6,872 nt of DNA, taken from assembly GCA_003558175.1 (NCBI GenBank), contig PWMO01000492.1, forward strand, positions 1-6,872, given 5' to 3'. Source of the stretch: Spirochaetaceae bacterium. Lineage in GTDB: Bacteria > Spirochaetota > Spirochaetia > DSM-27196 > PWMO01. The position numbers and the translations under genes are program-made. The notes beneath the pieces are model-generated. The model searched no databases. It saw only the letters and a list, made by a program, of their open reading frames with translations, and had not been told where the DNA came from. Positions 1 through 5,190 of this stretch are shown here, one piece after another (positions within the stretch are counted from its first letter, which is position 1; each line of letters starts with the position of its first letter).

Positions 1-641
1 GAATACTTCTGCCAGCGACCGCGGCGGCCGGCGCCGTCATTGATGAGTTGCTGGATCACATACGCCGCAAAATCCTGCTCGGCGGCGCCACTGGTCTGAT
101 ACCCGCGCAGGTCGATCGGTTCGTTCTGATAGAGCCGGAACAACGCGCGGCCGAAGGCAAGAAATGCTCCGGCCGACTCTGCGTCGAGCGGTAACGCATC
201 TTCATCGGCGGTGCCGTTCAGAAGCAGCGTGAGACTGCCGGCCCCGTTACGCTGCAAGTAGCCCAGAGTCTCCCGCAGAAAGAAAAGCCGTCCCTTGGCA
301 TCATTGTCGATCGTTCGCTCGATTACGGCGGCACCAGTCTCGTGAAACGGAGTGCGCGTAGTCTGCACGTTGTGCAGGTAGATGACGTCGGTAATTGGTG
401 AGACGGCGTTGGTGGCCTGAACCAGCAGCGCGCGCGCCGAGAGTGGCGAGCGGCGGTTCCAGGGAACCAGGATCGGCTGCTGCCTGGCGGGGTCCTCCAA
501 TCCGGCCGCGGCGCCGCTGCCGGATTCGGGTGCGGCTGCGGCGCCTGCCACCAGGGTGGTGAAGCCGGCCGCGAGCGCCTCGCGGGCAAGGAGGTCGGTC
601 AGCTCATCGGTATTGGCGGCAATCAGAATAGAGCGGCTCAT
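1..641 (-). CDS. Degenerate SDR-like Rossmann protein (3' end cut by window)
   Basis: The frame opens with ATG at 641, overlaps the thioesterase stop as ATGA, and stays open for 213 codons to the left edge. Its layout resembles a short-chain dehydrogenase/reductase. It has a first strand and helix (MSRSILIAANTDELTDLLAR, 1-20), a strand ending in DVIYLHN (85-91), a helix ending GRLFFLRETLGYLQRN (117-132), a strand SLTLLLNG (136-143), and a helix AGAFLAFGRALFRLY (157-171). The end, AAYVIQQLIND...GRWQKY (192-213), looks like the closing helix and strand of SDRs. The glycine-rich nucleotide motif (TGxxxGxG) is absent, and I see no YxxxK catalytic pair before or in the 157-171 helix. An Ala/Gly-rich insertion lies at about 33-50. 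Cofactor binding and redox activity are therefore doubtful. It may act as a partner or a non-catalytic relative of a FabG-type reductase, in keeping with the adjacent thioesterase. That a protein is encoded is well supported; the family call is tentative. Confidence 0.6.
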   Translation of the reverse strand, partial: MSRSILIAANTDELTDLLAREALAAGFTTLVAGAAAAPESGSGAAAGLEDPARQQPILVPWNRRSPLSARALLVQATNAVSPITDVIYLHNVQTTRTPFHETGAAVIERTIDNDAKGRLFFLRETLGYLQRNGAGSLTLLLNGTADEDALPLDAESAGAFLAFGRALFRLYQNEPIDLRGYQTSGAAEQDFAAYVIQQLINDGAGRRGRWQKY

Positions 642-1405
642 TTGCTGTCCTCGGCTGCCTGGCGCGGACGCCACCGTATGCGGGCAACGCAGACCGCGTT
701 GCCGTCAGGGCCAAATACGGCAACCTCGTCGGCTGCGGGACGGCGGCGGATTGAGACGGTTTCGCCGTAGGACGCTTCGGCGAGGAAACAGATGGCCAGT
801 TCGCCGGCCGAGTTGGCCTGGAGATGCGCCATGGGAAAGGCGTCGAGCATCCATTGCAGGTACTGAACATTGTTGACGTGTCGCTGTCGGTCGAAATCGC
901 TATAGACCACGGTGTGGCCAGCCAGGGTGTCGGATGGATCAGGGGCGAACTCGAGGCGCGGCGGCAGCTCGTCAAACACGCGCTCAGCGTCACGGAAAGC
1001 GGCCACGTCCATCAGCTGCTGTGGACGGGCGGGACGGCGGCTGCGGGCGTCTACTGCGAGCCAGGCGCTGCGCACCAGCGCCACCCGGCGATTGCCGCAG
1101 CTGAGCCGGAAGTCGCGCATGGCGAACAGCCGGTCGACGCCGGAGGGCCAGGTCTCGACGGTGATGTCTTCGCTCCAGAGCGGGTAGTGCTCGACGCGCA
1201 CCAGCAGGCGCGAGAGAATCCACATCAGACCGTGCCGGTCGAGATCGGTCGGGCCGAACCCCAGCATGGCGGCGTGTTTCCACGCCGCATCCTGCAGAAT
1301 GCGGCAGAGCCCGGGAAGCGAGAGCTGGTCTTCAGTATCGACCATGAAGGACAGTACCGGAAAGCTCTCGGCGAGCCGCGAGGCGGAAGAGGTGACGCTG
1401 CTCAC
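638..1405 (-). CDS. Acyl-ACP thioesterase-like protein (double hotdog)
   Basis: Members of this family cleave fatty acyl groups from acyl carrier protein, releasing free fatty acids in the cytoplasm. The 255 residues fit two hotdog domains, about 15-140 and 150-247, the usual arrangement and size for bacterial relatives of plant FatA/FatB. In the first, a long helix (about 29-48, SLPGLCRILQDAAWKHA) precedes the strand ITVETWPSG (81-89). In the second, SDFDRQRHVNNVQYLQW (169-185) is the family's active-site segment, with D172, H176 and N178-N179 kept. The asparagine normally found between that aspartate and histidine is Q174. E210 in LAEASYGE could be the downstream catalytic glutamate. The GTG start overlaps the GH13 stop by 4 bases; the next in-frame methionine, at residue 21, would cut into the first strand, so GTG is preferred. 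The gene end overlaps the next gene by 4 bases. Chain-length preference, and acyl-CoA versus acyl-ACP as substrate, cannot be read from sequence. Confidence 0.85.
   Translation of the reverse strand: MSSVTSSASRLAESFPVLSFMVDTEDQLSLPGLCRILQDAAWKHAAMLGFGPTDLDRHGLMWILSRLLVRVEHYPLWSEDITVETWPSGVDRLFAMRDFRLSCGNRRVALVRSAWLAVDARSRRPARPQQLMDVAAFRDAERVFDELPPRLEFAPDPSDTLAGHTVVYSDFDRQRHVNNVQYLQWMLDAFPMAHLQANSAGELAICFLAEASYGETVSIRRRPAADEVAVFGPDGNAVCVARIRWRPRQAAEDSK
648..652 (-). promoter_or_regulatory. Ribosome binding site of the SDR-like gene
   Basis: On the minus strand this reads GAGGA, six bases before the ATG at 641, within the last codons of the thioesterase gene. It supports the ATG at 641 as a genuine start and hence the reality of the partial gene that follows. 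Confidence 0.75.
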
Positions 1406-4400
1406 GCGCCGCCCCCTGAGCCGGAACCGGGGGAAGAACCCGGGCGTGCAGTGCCGGGGGGCGCGGTGTCGGTGCCGGGGCGTGCGGGGTTAGCTGAGGC
1501 GCGGCTGAGGGGTTGATCGAGGGTTTCGAGCATGTGGTCGACACGGTAGCCCGAGGTCTCATGGGCTCTGCGCAGGCGATCGTAGCTGTCGTAGAGCCGC
1601 AGTACCCGCGTCATTACCGCCTCCTGGCTCTCGTCACTGGTGCGGTCATCCCGGCTGAGGCAGTCTTCGTGGGCAACGTCGATAATCCCCATTGCCAGCA
1701 GCCACCAGAGCAGCGTATCCATTCGCTCCTTGTTATACCACACGACCCCTTCATGGGTGTTGACACCGAGGTACTGCGCGATGTCGTTGTCGTTGAGGAG
1801 CTCTTCGACTCGGCGCCTGAGGGCGCTGCCGGGTTGGGTGGCGGCGGGCGCGGGGGTTGCGGCAGCGGCGCCGGGGGTGGTGACCGGTGAGGCTTCGAGG
1901 CACCACGGGTCCTGGGCCAGCAGGATGCGCATGCGCAGGCGCCAGTCGGCTTCGCCTTCGTTCTCGAAGGGGCTTGTGGGCAGCACGGGAGCCAGGCGCG
2001 ACAGCAGCATCAGGTCTTCGGCGAGTCCGGCCGCGGAGTTGGGGCGGCCGTCGGTGCATTCGCAGACGAAGTCGGCGTCGTTCTCGTGGACCAGCACCGA
2101 GAGCGGCTTCATGAAGAGCAGCACGATCAGGCTCGAAACGCGTGCCGGCCGCTCGCGCAGCCCGAGCGTGAACTCGTGCAGCGCCTGCTTGTAGCTGGGG
2201 ACGTGCTCCGCCGGGCGGACGAGCTCGAGGTGGCGCGTGGCGAGCAGGGCGCGCAGCCGATCACCAAAGTCCTCCGCGGCGCCTTCTATATTGGACTCGC
2301 AGCAGGCGTACTCGGCGGCCACGCGCAGAAAGCGGTGATAGTTGTCGAGCAGCTCGGTCCAGATGGTGGCCTGCTTGGGACGGGTGCCGACGATCTCGGC
2401 GGTGAGCTCCTGGCAGACGCCGGAGTTGGCCACCAGCGCGAAACTCTCGTGCAGCGGCTTGAGATAGATCTCTTTGAGGGCGGTGTCGATATCGGGGACA
2501 CCACCGCCGCGCAGCGCATCGGCGAGCCGTGCGTAGTGCGCATATTCGTTGTCCACGACTTCGTGAACGTCGAGGAATACCTGCGTCTCATAGCCGCGCA
2601 GACTGACGTACATGCCGTCACGCCACAGCTCGGCGGAGTTGCGAATGTACCAGAGCCCGCTGCGGTGCTCGTAGAAGATGCAGAAATAGCGGTAGTCGTT
2701 GTGCAGGCCGAACGCCTCGGCAAGGTGCGTCTGGCGATGGCGGCGGTTGCCGTGTTCGTCCTTCTCGACGAAGCCGGCGGACATCGATATCCAGCCCCAG
2801 ACGGTCTCGTAAGCGTTGTTGTACAGCACCAGGCTCCTGGCGCCGCGGTACTCGTTGGAGTAGGCGTAGACGTTCTCGCTCACCCGACCGTCGGCGTCCC
2901 ACAGGTCGTAGAGCCGAAAATGGTCAACGCCCGAGAACTGGTGGCGCCGGCGCATCAGGGGGAATATCTGCCGCTTGTGGCGCTCGATCAGCTCGATGTC
3001 GGGCTTCTCGTCCCAGTAGGCGCGGCTGAACTCCATGCCGTACTTCTCGGCAAAGCCCTGTACCTGCCCGTGCCCGAACATCGGCAGCCCGGGCATGGTG
3101 ACCATCACCGTGGCAACGCCGAAGTACTTGTCGCCCTTGCCGAACTGAACCACGGCGGTTTCTTCGTCCGGGTTGTTCATGAAATTGACGAAGCGCTTGA
3201 GGATGTTTGGATCGAACTCGAGCGTGTTCTTGATGGTCTGGCGGTACTTGCCGTTGTCCTGGTCCTTCAGCATGTGCATGAAGGCGCTGTTGTAGACGCG
3301 GTGCATGCCGAGGGTGCGAACGAAGTAACTCTCCATCATCCAGAACGCTTCGGCCAGCAGCAGCGTGTCGGGAACCTCTTCGGCCACGCGGTCGACCACT
3401 TCGCGCCAGAACTCGTTGGGCATCGCCTTGTCGAACGCGTCGGCAGTCAGCCCGTGCTCGGAGCGTGACGCGATATCGCCGCCCGACCCGGGCTCGGGGT
3501 ACCAGAGCCGCTGCACGTGCTTCTTAGCCAGCGTCATGGCGGCGTCGAAGCGAATGATGGGGAAGTTGCGCGCCACGTGCAGGATGGTCTGGATAACCGC
3601 CTCACGGGTTTCGGCCTTGAGGAAGTCGAGCTGTGCGGTATCGTTCCACGGCATGCTGGTGCCGTCGTTGCCGTGATAGATGTAGCGGGTATCGCCGTTA
3701 CTGAAGTCCACCCGTTTGAAGACTACCGCGGCATCGCTGCGATCGTAATAGTGATCTTCGAGGTAGACGCCGATGTTCTCGACGCCGGAATGGTTCTCGC
3801 CGTTGAAGGAATATGACGGAAACGGCGAGTGCGGCAGCTGCATGAACCAGTCGGGATGATTGATCACCCAGGGTGAGTCGATGCCGGTATGGTTGGGTAC
3901 CATGTCGCTGGCCAGCCGGATGCCGCGGGCGTTACAGCGGCGGCGCAGCTCCTCGAGCGCGGGCCAGCCGCCGATATGTTCGGAGATCTCGTACTCGAGC
4001 AGTGAGTAGGCGGAGGCCTCGGCGTCGGGATTGCCGCACATCTGCTTGATGCGCTTGGAGGCACGGCTGCGGCGCCATATGCCGATCAGCCAGAGCGAGT
4101 TGAAGCCGGAGGCCGCGAGAGCGTCGAGTTCCGGATCGGGGATCCGGTCAAGGGTGCGGATTTCGTAGCCGTACTCCTGGCTCAGCTGGTCGAGCCACAC
4201 CAGGGTGCTCTTGGCCAGCATAACGACGTTGGGCATCCAGTCGCGGTCGGGACTGAACCGCTCGTACTCGAGGTCGATGCCGCGGTAGCCGCCGTACTCC
4301 ATCACCTGGGCCGGGCCGGGGCCCAGGAAACGGGCCTTGTGTTCTTCTTTGATGAGATCCAGACTGCGCAGCAGCCGGAAGAGGTACTTGCCGACCAGCG

Positions 4401-5190
4401 CACCCCAGCGAGCGCGGATGTAGTTGAGCTGCTCTTCGAGCGAATCAGGATGCGCGCGCACCGGCGCGAGCAGCGTGTTGATGAGGGTGTCGTTCTCAGG
4501 CCCGAACGCCGGCTTCTCGGCGAAGAAGTCCTGCAATACCCGGGTCACCGTTCCGTAGGCGGTGCTGTCGGTCAGCTCGCTGTCGTCAAACAGCTCGCGG
4601 TACGGGCCGAAGGCCGGGTTCTGGTTCTCGATCCAGAGCATGATAAGCTCTTCGAGCGCCAGTTCACGTCCCGGGACGCCGTCGTGCTCGGCGTCGAGGT
4701 AGTCACGCACGCTGATCTTCTGCTGGTAGACCTCGCGCGGCGGGAAGGAGTCGCAGAACTGCTCGAGCGTGCGGTCGAGCTCCTGCTCTCCGATCTGCTC
4801 GATGACCGCGGCGCGCGCTTCGGCAAGCAGGTCGTCACCAAACTGGTCAACGTAACTGCCGACCACAAAGTGCATGATCTCGTCGATCAGGCCCATGGCG
4901 GTGATGTCGCTTGCGCGGGCGGCACGATCGGGATGATGGGCGAGGTCGCGCGTGTCATTGATGGCCTGTGCGAAGAGGCGCGCGGCGTGAAAGTCGGCAA
5001 AGACTGCATACCCGCGCAGGGTGAAAAGCGAATGCGCAAACCGGTACTTCTCGCGCGCGGCGCGCGCCACGTGGAACTCGCGCTCGCCGGCACGGCCCGG
5101 GACGGGATGCGCGGCGTGCAGCGTGAGGGCCGGGCGTCCGGAAGTGGTCGGGGCGGCGGTTCGGGGGATGCGTGATTGAATGGTCTTCAC
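1402..5190 (-). CDS. Large GH13-superfamily (alpha-amylase-like) multidomain protein
   Basis: This 1262-residue protein has an alpha-amylase-type catalytic barrel and probably hydrolyses or transfers alpha-glucans in the cytoplasm; no signal peptide or membrane segment is visible. Residues 1-340 are mostly helical-looking and match nothing I recognise. The GH13 core spans about 350-800: region I DMVPNH (D429, N433, H434), region V-like WNDTAQLDF (515-523), region II RFDAA with nucleophile D549 (3544-3546), region III LLAEAFW with acid/base E614 (3349-3351), and region IV MNNPDEE with D675 (3166-3168), followed by PGLPMFGHGQ (700-709). Nucleophile and acid/base are 65 residues apart, far more than the roughly 25-30 usual in amylases, so there is an insertion near 555-600. 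The usual region IV histidine is proline (P674). Residues 860-1100 are unassigned. An Ala/Pro linker (about 1101-1121) leads to a small domain (1122-1222) and a Pro/Gly/Ser-rich tail. The GTG start has a strong ribosome site and overlaps the upstream stop. Superfamily is secure; substrate and subfamily are not known. Confidence 0.9.
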   Translation of the reverse strand: MKTIQSRIPRTAAPTTSGRPALTLHAAHPVPGRAGEREFHVARAAREKYRFAHSLFTLRGYAVFADFHAARLFAQAINDTRDLAHHPDRAARASDITAMGLIDEIMHFVVGSYVDQFGDDLLAEARAAVIEQIGEQELDRTLEQFCDSFPPREVYQQKISVRDYLDAEHDGVPGRELALEELIMLWIENQNPAFGPYRELFDDSELTDSTAYGTVTRVLQDFFAEKPAFGPENDTLINTLLAPVRAHPDSLEEQLNYIRARWGALVGKYLFRLLRSLDLIKEEHKARFLGPGPAQVMEYGGYRGIDLEYERFSPDRDWMPNVVMLAKSTLVWLDQLSQEYGYEIRTLDRIPDPELDALAASGFNSLWLIGIWRRSRASKRIKQMCGNPDAEASAYSLLEYEISEHIGGWPALEELRRRCNARGIRLASDMVPNHTGIDSPWVINHPDWFMQLPHSPFPSYSFNGENHSGVENIGVYLEDHYYDRSDAAVVFKRVDFSNGDTRYIYHGNDGTSMPWNDTAQLDFLKAETREAVIQTILHVARNFPIIRFDAAMTLAKKHVQRLWYPEPGSGGDIASRSEHGLTADAFDKAMPNEFWREVVDRVAEEVPDTLLLAEAFWMMESYFVRTLGMHRVYNSAFMHMLKDQDNGKYRQTIKNTLEFDPNILKRFVNFMNNPDEETAVVQFGKGDKYFGVATVMVTMPGLPMFGHGQVQGFAEKYGMEFSRAYWDEKPDIELIERHKRQIFPLMRRRHQFSGVDHFRLYDLWDADGRVSENVYAYSNEYRGARSLVLYNNAYETVWGWISMSAGFVEKDEHGNRRHRQTHLAEAFGLHNDYRYFCIFYEHRSGLWYIRNSAELWRDGMYVSLRGYETQVFLDVHEVVDNEYAHYARLADALRGGGVPDIDTALKEIYLKPLHESFALVANSGVCQELTAEIVGTRPKQATIWTELLDNYHRFLRVAAEYACCESNIEGAAEDFGDRLRALLATRHLELVRPAEHVPSYKQALHEFTLGLRERPARVSSLIVLLFMKPLSVLVHENDADFVCECTDGRPNSAAGLAEDLMLLSRLAPVLPTSPFENEGEADWRLRMRILLAQDPWCLEASPVTTPGAAAATPAPAATQPGSALRRRVEELLNDNDIAQYLGVNTHEGVVWYNKERMDTLLWWLLAMGIIDVAHEDCLSRDDRTSDESQEAVMTRVLRLYDSYDRLRRAHETSGYRVDHMLETLDQPLSRASANPARPGTDTAPPGTARPGSSPGSGSGGGA
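1412..1417 (-). promoter_or_regulatory. Probable ribosome binding site of the thioesterase gene
   Basis: On the minus strand this reads AGGGGG, six bases before the GTG at 1405. The match to the Shine-Dalgarno consensus is only moderate, and the surrounding sequence is very G-rich because it encodes the Gly/Ser/Pro tail of the GH13 protein. Its support comes mainly from having the same 6-base spacing as the two other junctions. Confidence 0.5.

Noticed and set aside
323..589. 88-codon minus-strand frame in the left region
   Set aside because: It is in a different frame from the ATG-641 gene, is Arg/Pro/Ser-rich, and lacks the ribosome site and overlap that support the longer frame.
1411..1500. 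GC-rich palindromic stretches resembling a terminator
   Set aside because: The sequence is the coding region for the Pro/Gly/Ser tail, no T-run follows on the transcribed strand, and the next gene starts immediately with an overlap.
556..1516. Plus-strand open frames opposite the thioesterase
   Set aside because: The minus-strand frame carries the DxxxHVNN motif and fits the operon overlaps; the plus-strand products are Arg- and Gly-rich shadows.
3157..3180. GH13 protein as GlgE
   Set aside because: Only the Pro-Asp of region IV resembles GlgE. Region I (DMVPNH) and the 1262-residue architecture differ from GlgE, which is about 650-700 residues.
2086..3468. 460-codon open frame on the plus strand
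   Set aside because: It lies fully antisense to the GH13 gene, including its catalytic motifs. Long antisense frames are common opposite GC-rich genes with strong third-position bias, and the translation shows no recognisable domain.
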